Shown here in pieces: positions 9,491-17,552 of a stretch of DNA of 64,000 nt. Under the pieces are notes generated by a model. That model saw only the letters and a program-made list of their open reading frames with translations. It ran no database searches and was not told the DNA's origin. Source of the DNA: Candidatus Latescibacterota bacterium. GTDB lineage: Bacteria > Latescibacterota > UBA2968 > UBA8231. Made by a program: the position numbers and the translations under genes. Location: NCBI GenBank assembly GCA_022819745.1, contig JAJEGS010000014.1, forward strand, positions 93,863 to 157,862. The letters are read 5' to 3'. Positions within the stretch are counted from its first letter, which is position 1, and the number at the start of each line of letters is the position of its first letter.

Positions 9491-9577
9491 TGGTGCGAAA
9501 GGGGGGACTCGAACCCCCATGCCCTTTCGGGCACTAGATCCTAAATCTAGCGCGTCTACCAGTTCCGCCACTTTCGC
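9491..9577 (-). tRNA. tRNA-Leu (anticodon UAG)
   Basis: An 87-nt class II tRNA. The acceptor stem is GCGAAAG pairing with CTTTCGC, followed by A and an encoded CCA. The anticodon stem CTAGA/TCTAG encloses loop TTTAGGA, giving anticodon UAG for CUA/CUN leucine codons. The long variable arm is TGCCCGAAAGGGCA, and the T arm carries GGTTCGAGTCC. The 3' end lies 62 bp before the trigger-factor start, so the tRNA is probably processed from a transcript that continues into tig. Confidence 0.96.
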
Positions 9578-9627
9578 TGTACCGGATAAATCTGCGCCTG
9601 AGGAGGGTTATAGCCCAAGCGCGAAGG

Positions 9628-9657
9628 ATAATATCAGGATTTATACTACCGGGTCAA
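9628..9657 (-). promoter_or_regulatory. Likely sigma-70 promoter for tRNA-Leu/tig
   Basis: Read on the minus strand, TTGACC (9657-9652) is separated by 18 bp from TATTAT (9633-9628), with a GC-rich discriminator (CGCGC) downstream, as is usual for stable-RNA promoters. The -35 hexamer overlaps the glyS stop codon. Transcription would start near 9620, about 40 nt before the mature tRNA. Confidence 0.55.
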
Positions 9658-11027
9658 GGGATTTGCCAAGCGTCCATGCCGCTTTCAAGGTGGGCGCGCA
9701 GCTCGGTTATGGGCACCCGCTCCTGGGCCATAGTGTCGCGGGCGCGCACGGTGACGGTCTGGTCCGCTAGGGTGTCCGAATCGACCGTTAGGCAAAACGG
9801 CGTCCCCACCTCGTCCATGCGCCGGTAGCGGCGGCCGATCGCGCCGCCCTCGTCGTAAAAGACCCGCATGTAAGGCCGGAGGTCCTCGGCGATTTGCCGG
9901 GCGATGTCGGGCATGCCGTCGCGCTTGACGAGGGGCAATACCGCCGCTTTGATCGGCGCGATGCGCGGGTGAAAGCGCATTACCACTCGCGTCTCACCCC
10001 GGACCTCTTCCTCGTGGTATGCTTCGACTAGGCAGGCCATTAGCGTGCGGCTGGCCCCTATTGAGGTTTCTACGACGTAGGGCACGAACTTGGTGCGCTG
10101 TTCCTCGTCGAAGTACTTGAGCTGTTTGCCCGCAAACGCTTCGTGCTGCGACAGGTCGTAGTCGCCGCGATTGTGGATGCCTTCGATCTCGCCCGGGCCA
10201 AAGGGAAATTCGTACTGGATGTCGAAGGCGGCGCGGGCATAGTGGGCTAGTTCGTCGCCTTGGTGTTCGTGCCAGCTCAGCTTGTGCTCGGGCAGGCCGA
10301 TTTGCGCGAACCATTTCCAGCGCTCCTCGCGCCAATAGTCGAACCACTCGTCTTGAGTGCCTGGCGCGACGAAATACTGCATCTCCATCTGCTCAAATTC
10401 CCGCGTGCGGAAGAGGAAATTCTTGGTGTTGATCTCGTTGCGGAATGCCTTGCCGATCTGGGCGATGCCAAAGGGCAGCTTCTGGCGCGTCGCCGCCTGC
10501 ACGTTGAGGTAGTTGACGAAGATGCCCTGCGCCGTCTCCGGGCGGAGAAAGACTCGCGCACTGTCGTCTTCGAGCGGACCGACGAAGGTCTTGAACATCA
10601 GGTTGAATTGCCGCGGGTCGCTCAGTTCGTTGCCCTTGGGGCTTTTGATGTTGTGCTCGCGCAGTAGAGTGCCCATCTCCTCGGCGCTCAGGCCCGCTAC
10701 GTCAATGCCGTTTTCTTCAAGGAGTTGGTCGAGCCGAAAGCGCTCGTTGGTCTTGCGATCTTCGACCATCGGATCGGTAAAGCTATCGACGTGGCCCGAT
10801 GCCTCCCACACTCGCTGATTCATGAGGATGCTGGCGTCGATGCCCTCCACGTCCTCGCGGTAGGTCATGGCCTTCCACCAGACCTCTTTGATGTTGCGCA
10901 ACAGCTCGACGCCCAAAGGGCCGTAATCCCAGCAGCCGTTGAGGCCGCCGTAGATTTCCGAACTTTGGAAGATGAAGCCTTTGCGCTTGCACAGGGATAC
11001 TAGTTTTTCCATTGCGTCGTCGGACAT
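9654..11027 (-). CDS. glyS: Glycyl-tRNA synthetase, dimeric class II
   Basis: 457 residues from the ATG at 11027 (GGAG upstream); the frame continues 16 codons but MSDDAMEKLVSLCKRKGF is the normal N-terminus of the eukaryote/archaeal-like alpha2 enzyme. Motifs seen are GGLNGCWDYGPLG, the RPETAQGIFVNY motif-2 region, FRNEI, and GASRTLMA near the C-terminal third, followed by an anticodon-binding domain. It charges tRNA-Gly. The bacterial two-subunit glyQ/glyS type is therefore not what is encoded here. The recO stop is 16 bp upstream. Confidence 0.95.
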   Translation of the reverse strand: MSDDAMEKLVSLCKRKGFIFQSSEIYGGLNGCWDYGPLGVELLRNIKEVWWKAMTYREDVEGIDASILMNQRVWEASGHVDSFTDPMVEDRKTNERFRLDQLLEENGIDVAGLSAEEMGTLLREHNIKSPKGNELSDPRQFNLMFKTFVGPLEDDSARVFLRPETAQGIFVNYLNVQAATRQKLPFGIAQIGKAFRNEINTKNFLFRTREFEQMEMQYFVAPGTQDEWFDYWREERWKWFAQIGLPEHKLSWHEHQGDELAHYARAAFDIQYEFPFGPGEIEGIHNRGDYDLSQHEAFAGKQLKYFDEEQRTKFVPYVVETSIGASRTLMACLVEAYHEEEVRGETRVVMRFHPRIAPIKAAVLPLVKRDGMPDIARQIAEDLRPYMRVFYDEGGAIGRRYRRMDEVGTPFCLTVDSDTLADQTVTVRARDTMAQERVPITELRAHLESGMDAWQIP

Positions 11028-11043
11028 GAAAATCTCCAGTAAG

Positions 11044-11823
11044 TTAGACGGGTAAAGCGGCCTTGTTGAGGCCATCGAGAAAGTCGAGCGATTTGAGCCG
11101 GCTGTGTTCGCCCCCGTGGTACTCTAGAAAGCCGCGTAAGGCCATGCGGATCTCGCCGCGCTGGGAAGGGGCTTGGGGGAGAGCTTCCTGGCTGTAGGTC
11201 CTAAGACCCTGGAGGTCGGCGAGAAAGTGCAAGCTGCGCTGGGCTAAGCGCACTCCGTTCCCAGGGCCGCAGGCGGGGCACAGGCCGCCCCCTAGGGCTG
11301 CGCTGAACCACGACGAGGGGCCGACTAGTTCGCGTTGGCAGGTAATGCACTGGCGCAGCTCTGGGCGGTAGCCGAGGGCCGCAGCGGCGCGCAACTGGAA
11401 GTACCAGAACAGCGATTCGACCTGTTCTGGCTTTACTTCGGCAAGGCCGTGCAATACTCCAGATAAGCACTGGTAGAGCCGAGGGTTGTTCTCGCCCTCG
11501 ATCGTTAGGCGGTCAACTAGTTCACAGGCGGCGCTGCCAAAGGAAAGTCGCTCTAGGCTTTGCGATAAGTCGGGCGCTGGTTTGAGCAGGGTGCATTCGC
11601 TCAGGGTTTGCAGATCGCGGGTTTCTTTGACGTAGCAGACGGCTTGGACCTCGGTCATCAAGCCGAGCGCGGCCCCGAACCGACTTTTGGGCTTGCGGGC
11701 ACCCCGGGCCATGGCCTTGAGTTTGCCGCATTCTTGGGCGTACAACGTCACTAGGCTGCTGGTCTCGCCCATGCGCATGGTGCGCAGCACGATGGCGCGC
11801 GTTTTGACGATAGTGCGCGGCAC
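11044..11823 (-). CDS. recO: DNA repair protein RecO
   Basis: 259 residues. It has an N-terminal OB-fold segment (TRAIVLRTMRMGETSSLVTLY) and a zinc-finger-like C-x2-C...C-x2-C block with cysteines in QCITCQ and LCPACG, both typical of RecO. RecO works with RecR to load RecA on SSB-coated single strands in gap repair. It lies 4 bp after the FtsB-like gene and 16 bp before glyS; recO beside glyS is a known arrangement in several phyla. Cytosolic. Confidence 0.92.
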   Translation of the reverse strand: MPRTIVKTRAIVLRTMRMGETSSLVTLYAQECGKLKAMARGARKPKSRFGAALGLMTEVQAVCYVKETRDLQTLSECTLLKPAPDLSQSLERLSFGSAACELVDRLTIEGENNPRLYQCLSGVLHGLAEVKPEQVESLFWYFQLRAAAALGYRPELRQCITCQRELVGPSSWFSAALGGGLCPACGPGNGVRLAQRSLHFLADLQGLRTYSQEALPQAPSQRGEIRMALRGFLEYHGGEHSRLKSLDFLDGLNKAALPV

Positions 11824-11827
11824 GGCG

Positions 11828-12109
11828 TCACTCGCCTTCTTCCGCAGGTAGGGGGATGACCACCTCGCCCGGCTTGACCAAGCCGAGATCTTCGCGCGCG
11901 ACTCTTTCGATGAAATCGATGTCGCTTTCGAGCAGTTTTAGCACTTGGCGCAAGCTGTCGGTTTCAGCTTCTAGTTGTTTCACCTGTACTTCCAATTCCA
12001 TTAGGGTCTTTTCTTCCTGCCACACCTTGTAGAACAGCCCATTGCCAAAGGCTATGTACGCCACCAGAGCGAGGAAGGCGATCAGCAAAATTTTGGCTGT
12101 TTTAGTCAC
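11828..12109 (-). CDS. ftsB: FtsB/DivIC-family septum protein
   Basis: 93 residues: a short cytosolic N-terminus, one membrane helix (about residues 5-24, ILLIAFLALVAYIAFGNGLF), then a periplasmic coiled coil (about 30-62) and the conserved IERVAREDLGLVKPGE segment that defines the FtsB/DivIC family. These proteins link FtsL and FtsQ in the divisome. The symbol is by family only, since DivIC and FtsB cannot be separated by sequence alone here. It overlaps neither neighbour but is tightly packed between proB and recO. Confidence 0.85.
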   Translation of the reverse strand: MTKTAKILLIAFLALVAYIAFGNGLFYKVWQEEKTLMELEVQVKQLEAETDSLRQVLKLLESDIDFIERVAREDLGLVKPGEVVIPLPAEEGE

Positions 12110-12116
12110 GTCGATT

Positions 12117-13226
12117 TTAGAATAAGACGAGGTCGTCGCGGTGAATGACCTCTTGGGCGGGACGGCCCAGTGCGCTGGCGACTTCGGGCGAGTTCATGCC
12201 TAATATGCGGCGCAGTTCAGAGGCCGAATAGCGGCACAAACCCCGCCCCAGCTTCTCGCCGCGCTCGCCGATCACCTGCACTACGTCGCCAACGGCAAAC
12301 TCGCCCTCGCAGGAGACGACCCCCACCGGAAGCAGGCTCTTGTCCTGCTCGGCGATGGCGCGTTGGGCACCGCGGTCAATCACCGCACTACCGCGACACT
12401 GGCTGGCAAAGCCGATCCAGCGATGCCGGCTGTTGAGCTTGCGACCAGTCGGCAGAAAGAGCGTCCCCTGTTCGCGGCCAGCGAGGATGTGGCGCAAGCG
12501 GTGTTTGCGCCCGTGCGCGATGACCGCCATTTCGCCGCAGGCTGTCAAAAGCCGAGCGGCCCGTAGTTTGGTCGCCATGCCGCCACTGCCGCGACCGTCG
12601 ACCGACCGACCGATCATTCCCTCTAGGTCGAGGCTGTCTTGGCTTACTTGGTTTACTAGCTTGCCTTCGGGGCCGCTCGGCCCGAAGGCGTGGTAAAGTC
12701 CCTCGACATCCGAAAACATGACCAGCATATCCGCCCGGATCAGGTTCGTCACATAAGCAGCGAGCATGTCGTTTTCTCCGAGTTGACGCCGGAGTTCAAC
12801 AACAGCGACGCTGTCGTTTTCGTTGATTAGGGGCACGGCTCCATAGGCGAAGAGGTTGCGAAAGGTGTTTTCGAGATTTACGTAGCGATGGCGGTCTCCG
12901 AGGATATCCTCGGCGGTTAAGAGTACTTGGCCGATGGGCACGCCGCGGCGGTGGAATTTGTCCTTGTAGATATCCATCAACAGGACTTGGCCGATGGCTG
13001 CGAGAGCTTGCAGTTGGGCGATGTTGTCTGGGCGTCTATCCAACTCCATCCGCCCCATGCCCGCGGCCACCGCTCCTGAGGTGACGATCGCAACTTCCAA
13101 CCCCTGTGCGCGCAGTTCGATTACGTCCTCGACGAGTTGGCTGACGACCTCGTCGTCGAGCTTGTGGCACTGAGTGGTCAGGGCGCTGCTGCCAATTTTG
13201 ACTACCAGCCGCTGCACCTCGCTCAT
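12117..13226 (-). CDS. proB: Glutamate 5-kinase with PUA domain
   Basis: 369 residues from the ATG at 13226; the open frame extends far upstream into hisF, but the kinase starts at MSEVQRLVVKIGSSAL. The amino-acid-kinase domain shows KIGSSAL, TSGAVAAGMGRM, INENDSVAV and GRGSGGMATKLRAA, and a C-terminal PUA domain occupies about residues 275-369. It phosphorylates glutamate in proline synthesis and is usually proline-inhibited. proC is three genes upstream in the same run; no proA is in the window. The gene begins 32 bp after the hisF stop. Confidence 0.94.
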   Translation of the reverse strand: MSEVQRLVVKIGSSALTTQCHKLDDEVVSQLVEDVIELRAQGLEVAIVTSGAVAAGMGRMELDRRPDNIAQLQALAAIGQVLLMDIYKDKFHRRGVPIGQVLLTAEDILGDRHRYVNLENTFRNLFAYGAVPLINENDSVAVVELRRQLGENDMLAAYVTNLIRADMLVMFSDVEGLYHAFGPSGPEGKLVNQVSQDSLDLEGMIGRSVDGRGSGGMATKLRAARLLTACGEMAVIAHGRKHRLRHILAGREQGTLFLPTGRKLNSRHRWIGFASQCRGSAVIDRGAQRAIAEQDKSLLPVGVVSCEGEFAVGDVVQVIGERGEKLGRGLCRYSASELRRILGMNSPEVASALGRPAQEVIHRDDLVLF

Positions 13227-13258
13227 CAGTGCCTGCCGCGACACTTGGCTAGCCTCGG

Positions 13259-14032
13259 TCACTGGCGCACCGTGACCCCGCGCTCGCGCAGAAAGCTCTT
13301 GACTTCGGGGATCGAGTAATGCTGGAAGTGGAAGATGGAAGCCGCCAGCGCGGCGCTGGCTTCGCCCGCAGTCAGCACCTCGTGGATGTGGTCGAGATTG
13401 CCGGCACCGCCCGAGGCGACGATGGGTACATCCACAATGCGCGCCACTGCTTGGTTTAGTTCGAGGTCGTACCCAGCACGCGTCCCGTCGGCGTCGATGC
13501 TGTTGAGCACTAACTCGCCCGCTCCGCGATCGACGAGGGCCTCTACCCACTCTAAGGCGTCGATGCCGGTGGCTTTGCGGCCGCCGTTGATGTATAGCTC
13601 CCAAGACGGCGGCTCGCCGGGTGCAGTCGGACGCCTGAGCGCGTCGATAGCTGCGACAATGCACTGCGAGCCGAAGCTCTCCGCGCTTTGGTCGATGATT
13701 TCCGGCGAATACACATGGGCCGAGTTGATCGAGACCTTGTCGGCACCGGTCTTGAGAATGTGGCGCACGTCTGCGAAAGTGCGAATCCCGCCGCCGACCA
13801 TTAGGGGAATAAAGACTCGCTCGGAGACTTGGCGCACGAGGTCCATGACAATGGCGCGGCCATCGGCTGAAGCCGTGATGTCGTAGAAAACGAGTTCATC
13901 TGCGCCTTCGGCGTCGTAGCGCGCAGCTAGCTCAACGGGGTCGCCGGCGTCGCGGTCGGCTGAAAAGCGCACCCCGCGCACGTTGCGGCCATTTTTTACG
14001 TCTAGACAGGGAATGATTCGCTTAGCGAGCAT
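13259..14032 (-). CDS. hisF: Imidazole glycerol phosphate synthase cyclase subunit
   Basis: 257 residues from the ATG at 14032. The (beta/alpha)8 barrel begins MLAKRIIPCLDVKNGRNVRG with the catalytic Asp in CLDVK, and has VGGGIRT and SGGAGN phosphate-binding motifs. The second catalytic Asp is in NSIDADGT. It uses ammonia from HisH to form IGP and AICAR. The hisH stop lies 8 bp upstream and the overlapping order hisH-hisF matches an obligate complex. No other his genes are visible nearby. Confidence 0.96.
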   Translation of the reverse strand: MLAKRIIPCLDVKNGRNVRGVRFSADRDAGDPVELAARYDAEGADELVFYDITASADGRAIVMDLVRQVSERVFIPLMVGGGIRTFADVRHILKTGADKVSINSAHVYSPEIIDQSAESFGSQCIVAAIDALRRPTAPGEPPSWELYINGGRKATGIDALEWVEALVDRGAGELVLNSIDADGTRAGYDLELNQAVARIVDVPIVASGGAGNLDHIHEVLTAGEASAALAASIFHFQHYSIPEVKSFLRERGVTVRQ

Positions 14033-14039
14033 AATCTCT

Positions 14040-14642
14040 TCAGCGCAGGTGCGCGAAATTGTCGAGAAGGCGCAAGCCGTGGACTTGGCTCTTTTCGGGA
14101 TGAAATTGTACGCCAAAGACGCGGCCGCTTCCGGCGATCGAGGTGTAGTCAATTCCGTAGTCGGTCGTGGCGACGCAATCGTCTTTGTTTTCGTTTGCCA
14201 CGTAGTACGAATGTACAAAATAAAAAAAACTTCCTTCGGGTACGCCCTCTAAGAGCGAGACCTTGCGCTTGATAGCGATTTGGTTCCAGCCGATCTGCGG
14301 CACTCGCCCGGTAGGTGGGAAACGCACGCATTTGCCCGGTAGGATTCCGAGGCCGCGATGCCTCCCCATTTCCTCGCTTTCCTCGAACATGAGCTGCAAT
14401 CCCACGCAGATGCCCAAGAAGGGTTTGTCGGCCGCGAGCCCCTCGGCGATGGCCGCGTCCCAACCGGCGGTCTGCAAGTTGTGCATGGCATCGCCAAAAG
14501 CTGCATCCCCAGGCAATACGAGATGTGTGGCCGCGCTGAGGCGCTCGGGGTCTTCGACGATCTCGGCTTCATAGCCGAGGAATTCGAAGGCTTTCTGCAC
14601 GCTGCGCAGATTGCCCATGCCGTAGTCGATGACTGCAATCAC
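14040..14642 (-). CDS. hisH: Imidazole glycerol phosphate synthase glutaminase subunit
   Basis: 200 residues, class I glutamine amidotransferase. The nucleophile Cys is in GICVGLQLM (near residue 78) and the His-Glu pair in VQFHPEKS near the C-terminus. It provides ammonia to HisF, encoded next. The start ATG overlaps the proC stop by 4 bp (ATGA), which suggests translational coupling between proline and histidine genes. Confidence 0.96.
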   Translation of the reverse strand: MIAVIDYGMGNLRSVQKAFEFLGYEAEIVEDPERLSAATHLVLPGDAAFGDAMHNLQTAGWDAAIAEGLAADKPFLGICVGLQLMFEESEEMGRHRGLGILPGKCVRFPPTGRVPQIGWNQIAIKRKVSLLEGVPEGSFFYFVHSYYVANENKDDCVATTDYGIDYTSIAGSGRVFGVQFHPEKSQVHGLRLLDNFAHLR

Positions 14643-15448
14643 GATTGCCCCAGCTCAGCGGAGCGCTCGGCTGCGGCCAGCACGGCGCTGATCAGAGCGT
14701 CGCGCAGGCCCTTTTCTTCTAGCTTGTGCAGCCCAGCGGCCGTAGTCCCGCCCGGCGAAGTAACTTGGTCTCTGAGCACGGCCGGATGCTCGCCGCTTTC
14801 GAGTACGAGGCGCGCGGCACCGAGCAGAGTTTGCGCGGCAAGTGTTAATGCGGTTTCGCGCGGCAGGCCGGCGCGCACGCCGCCGTCGGTGAGAGCCTCG
14901 ACGACGGTGTAAGCCCAAGCTGGGCCGCTACCGGAAAGCCCCGTAACCGCGTCCATGAGGCTTTCGGCGACCTCGACCGTCGTGCCGACCAAGTCGAAGA
15001 GAGAGCGCACTTGCGCCACCTGTTCTGCGCTGGCAGCGCGACCAGCGGAGAGAGCGCAAGCCGCACCCCGCACCTTCACCAGCGTCTGCGGCATGACGCG
15101 CACCACGGGCATTTGCGCGGGCAGTAGCTCTTCGAGCCGGGCGGTCGATACGCCGGCCATGAGCGAGACGACTACCTGCTGGGTGCTAAAATGCGCGGCT
15201 AGCGCCTTCAATACGGGAGCGGCCACTTGCGGCTTGAGTACCAAAATCACCAAGTCCTGACCGCGGACCGCATCTGCGGAGTCGGTACTGGTGTGGACGC
15301 CCAACGCCGACAAGCCTTCGAGCGCTTCTGGCCTGATGTCGGCTGCGGTTATCTGACCTGCAGGAAGCTGATCAACCAAACCTTCAATCAGCGCCCGACC
15401 CATGTTGCCGGTACCCACAAACCCCAGTTTGCTTTTTTCGATCATCAA
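14639..15448 (-). CDS. proC: Pyrroline-5-carboxylate reductase
   Basis: 269 residues. The N-terminal Rossmann motif is GFVGTGNMGRALIEG, and the C-terminal dimerisation block contains TSPGGTTAAGLHKLEEKG, the ProC signature. It reduces P5C to proline. It is the first gene of the minus-strand run that continues to the citrate synthase; the region upstream is the divergent promoter zone shared with the SWIB gene. Two adjacent ATGs (15448 and 15445) are possible starts. Confidence 0.95.
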   Translation of the reverse strand: MMIEKSKLGFVGTGNMGRALIEGLVDQLPAGQITAADIRPEALEGLSALGVHTSTDSADAVRGQDLVILVLKPQVAAPVLKALAAHFSTQQVVVSLMAGVSTARLEELLPAQMPVVRVMPQTLVKVRGAACALSAGRAASAEQVAQVRSLFDLVGTTVEVAESLMDAVTGLSGSGPAWAYTVVEALTDGGVRAGLPRETALTLAAQTLLGAARLVLESGEHPAVLRDQVTSPGGTTAAGLHKLEEKGLRDALISAVLAAAERSAELGQS

Positions 15449-15566
15449 TTTTTAGGCCTCAAAATACGACAAATCCTAAGCACAAAATTAAAATGCCCGT
15501 TTTCGTAAATTATGTCAAACGTCCCTAGTGAGAGCGTTTTCCCCTATGAAAAAGCTACATTTTCGC

Positions 15567-15594
15567 TTGACTTATACTGCCCTCGTACTATATT
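15567..15594 (+). promoter_or_regulatory. Likely promoter of the SWIB/H1-like gene
   Basis: TTGACT (15567-15572) and TATATT (15589-15594) are separated by 16 bp in an AT-rich stretch. The predicted start near 15601 leaves a leader of about 130 nt before the SWIB start codon. It lies in the 282-bp divergent gap between proC and the SWIB gene. Confidence 0.5.
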
Positions 15595-15600
15595 GGAAAG

Positions 15601-15730
15601 ATAATGTTGTAGCTGCACAAAACGGGTAGAATCGGCCTTAAACTTCACGAGGCGGAAGAGGCCGAGAAACCAAATTCTTAAACAACCCCCTTCGTGGGTT
15701 TTACCCCTACAGCCAAAGGAGGACTTTGTT
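15601..15730 (+). other. Structured 5' leader of the SWIB gene
   Basis: The leader holds an inverted repeat CGGCCT (15633-15638)/AGGCCG (15659-15664) and, closer to the gene, a small ACCC/GGGT hairpin with a TTCG-containing loop followed by TTTTA, then a strong AAAGGAGGA ribosome site. This could be a simple mRNA stabiliser or an attenuator-like element; function is not known. Confidence 0.35.
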
Positions 15731-16384
15731 ATGGCGAAGAAGAAGCCTGTTGCCAAGAAGAAGGCTGCTGCCAAGAAGAAGGCTGCTGCCAAGAAACCCG
15801 CCGCTAAGAAAGCTGCTGCCAAGAAAGCTACTGCTAAGAAGAAGGCTGCTCCTAAGAAGACTGCTGCCAAGAAGAAAGCTGCTCCTAAGAAGGCTGCCGC
15901 CAAGAAGAAAGCTGCTCCTAAGAAGACTGCCGCCAAGAAGAAGGCTGCTCCTAAGAAAGCTGCCGCCAAGAAGAAGGCTGCTCCTAAGAAGGCCGCCAAG
16001 AAGAAGGCTGCTGCCAAGAAGAAGGCTGCTCCTAAGAAAGCTGCTGCCAAGAAGAAGGCTGCCGCCAAGAAGAAAGCTGCTCCTAAGAAAGCTGCTGCCA
16101 AGAAAAAACCCGCTGCGAAGAAAAAGGCGAAGCGCAAGCCCAATCCTGCTTTTATGAGGCCCTTGCAGCCTGACGCCGCCCTTGGGGCCATAGTCGGCAA
16201 CAAGCCATTACCGCGTACTCAGATTACCAAGAAAGTCTGGGCATACATCAAGAAGAATGGTCTGCAAGACCAGAAAAACAAGCGCATGATCAATGCCGAC
16301 GATAAGCTGCGGGCCGTCGTAGGTGGCGCGAAGAAAGTGAGCATGTTTGATCTGACCAAGCATGTTAGTGAGCACGTGGAATAG
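15731..16384 (+). CDS. Histone H1-like Lys/Ala-rich protein with C-terminal SWIB domain
   Basis: 217 residues in two parts. Residues 2-137 are almost only Lys, Ala and Pro, built of 11-residue units of the type KKKAAPKKTAA, resembling eukaryotic histone H1 tails and bacterial HctB/AlgP-like proteins. Residues 138-217 form a SWIB/MDM2 domain (FMRPLQPD...ITKKVWAYIKKNGLQD...INADDKL...SMFDLTKHV). The likely role is a DNA-compacting, nucleoid-associated protein. It has its own promoter and leader, a strong ribosome site, and a terminator directly downstream, so it is probably a monocistronic, well-expressed gene. Confidence 0.9.
   Translation: MAKKKPVAKKKAAAKKKAAAKKPAAKKAAAKKATAKKKAAPKKTAAKKKAAPKKAAAKKKAAPKKTAAKKKAAPKKAAAKKKAAPKKAAKKKAAAKKKAAPKKAAAKKKAAAKKKAAPKKAAAKKKPAAKKKAKRKPNPAFMRPLQPDAALGAIVGNKPLPRTQITKKVWAYIKKNGLQDQKNKRMINADDKLRAVVGGAKKVSMFDLTKHVSEHVE
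15746..16135 (+). repeat. In-frame 33-bp tandem repeats coding KKKAAPKK units
   Basis: A coding repeat tract of GCTGCTCCTAAGAAG-type blocks, with a dominant period of 33 bp (11 codons), interrupted by shorter units missing the Pro. Repeat-copy length variation would change the tail length without breaking the frame. It is not a CRISPR array: there are no distinct spacers. Confidence 0.85.
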
Positions 16385-16421
16385 CTACTCCTGAGCAAGA
16401 CATCGTAGTCCAGTGCCATTG

Positions 16422-16456
16422 GAGAGGGATTCCCAGCGGGGAGTCCCTCTCTTTGT
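16422..16456 (+). terminator. Rho-independent terminator after the SWIB gene
   Basis: The stem pairs GAGAGGGATTCCC (16422-16434) with GGGAGTCCCTCTC (ending 16451) across a short loop, followed by TTTGTT. It separates the SWIB gene from the next membrane-protein gene. Confidence 0.8.
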
Positions 16457-16474
16457 TACATTCCCCTCGCGTCT

Positions 16475-17527
16475 ATGACTCCTGAATTCTTTGAGCTGAT
16501 CCTATCCGTTAGTATCGTCCTCGTCGTATCCTGTGTTTGTTCGCTCTTGGAAGCTGCGCTCTACTCGCTGCCCGCCAGTCAGATCGAAATGCTGGCCGAC
16601 CAAGGGCGCACTTCGGGTAAGATCCTCAAGAGCTTGCACGCGGATATCCAGCGCCCTATCTCAGCCATCCTCACGCTCAATACCTTGGCCCATACTGGCG
16701 GTGCTGCCATTGCCGGTGCCGCCTTTGTCGGAGTATTTCCGCGGTCTTGGGAGACGTACTTTATCATCGCCTTCTCGCTGGCGGTACTCATCTTTACGGA
16801 GATTCTTCCCAAGACGATGGGCGTGGTGCATGCCCGCGTTCTCGCTCGGTTTATAGCTCGCCCGATCCAGTGGCTGGTATGGCTGTTCGCGCCCTTTATC
16901 TGGCTCAACAAATTCATCGTTCGGCTCATCACCGCTGGGGCACCCGATGTGCCGGAGGTAGTGCCGGAAGAGATTGAGATTATCGCGCGGATGAGCCGTC
17001 GATCCGGTGCCATTTCTCACGACCAAGAGCGCGTTATCCAAAACATCCTCAAGCTCGATGAATTGCGGGCGCGCGATATAATGACCCCGCGCACAGTAGT
17101 CCACTGCCTCGACCGCGACTCGACCTTGGCTGAGGCCCGCGAGCAGTCCGGTAGCTGGGACCACAGCCGGGTGCCCCTCTATCAGGGAGAGCGGGAAAAC
17201 ATCGTCGGCTTGGTGCTGCGGCGCGATGCGTTCAGCGCCTTGGCCGATGGCCGCGATCAAGCCAAGCTCTCCGAGGTAGGCCGCTCTATCCATTCGGTGC
17301 CCGAGTCGGCGCGGGCTAGTCGCCTACTCGAAGAATTCATCCAGCGGCGCGAGCACCTGTTTGCCGTAGTCGATGAATATGGTGGCTTCGCCGGCATTGT
17401 TACCTTAGAGGACGTGATTGAAGAAATCGTCGGCCAGGAAATCGTCGGCGAATTCGATCCGGCCGTCGATATGCAGGAACGAGCGCGGCAAGAGCGCCAA
17501 GACCTGACCGACTCTGCACCGGAATAA
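16475..17527 (+). CDS. CNNM/CorC-type membrane protein (DUF21 plus CBS pair)
   Basis: 350 residues. An N-terminal DUF21 domain has about four membrane helices (residues 5-25, 60-85, 95-112, 125-160), including the TEILPKTMG segment conserved in CNNM/CorC proteins. A CBS pair follows ([15 protein letters not shown]... and [29 protein letters not shown]). The protein ends soon after the CBS pair and lacks the usual C-terminal CorC/HlyC transporter-associated domain, so it is shorter than the 410-440 aa norm. Related proteins take part in magnesium or cobalt efflux; the ion here is not known. Confidence 0.88.
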   Translation: [350 protein letters not shown]

Positions 17528-17552
17528 GGCCGCCTGTTCACCGCGTCTTTTT

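Noticed and set aside
9429..9491. Upstream ATG of trigger factor
   Set aside because: It overlaps the tRNA 3' end and adds 21 unconserved residues; the GTG at 9428 has a ribosome site and the family N-terminus.
12117..13664. A 515-residue version of ProB
   Set aside because: The first 146 residues overlap hisF in another frame and are low-complexity Arg-rich; the kinase begins at 13226.
15746..16135. Regular repeats that look like a CRISPR array
   Set aside because: They are an uninterrupted coding tract of Lys/Ala/Pro codons with a 33-bp period, with no unique spacers and no cas genes nearby.
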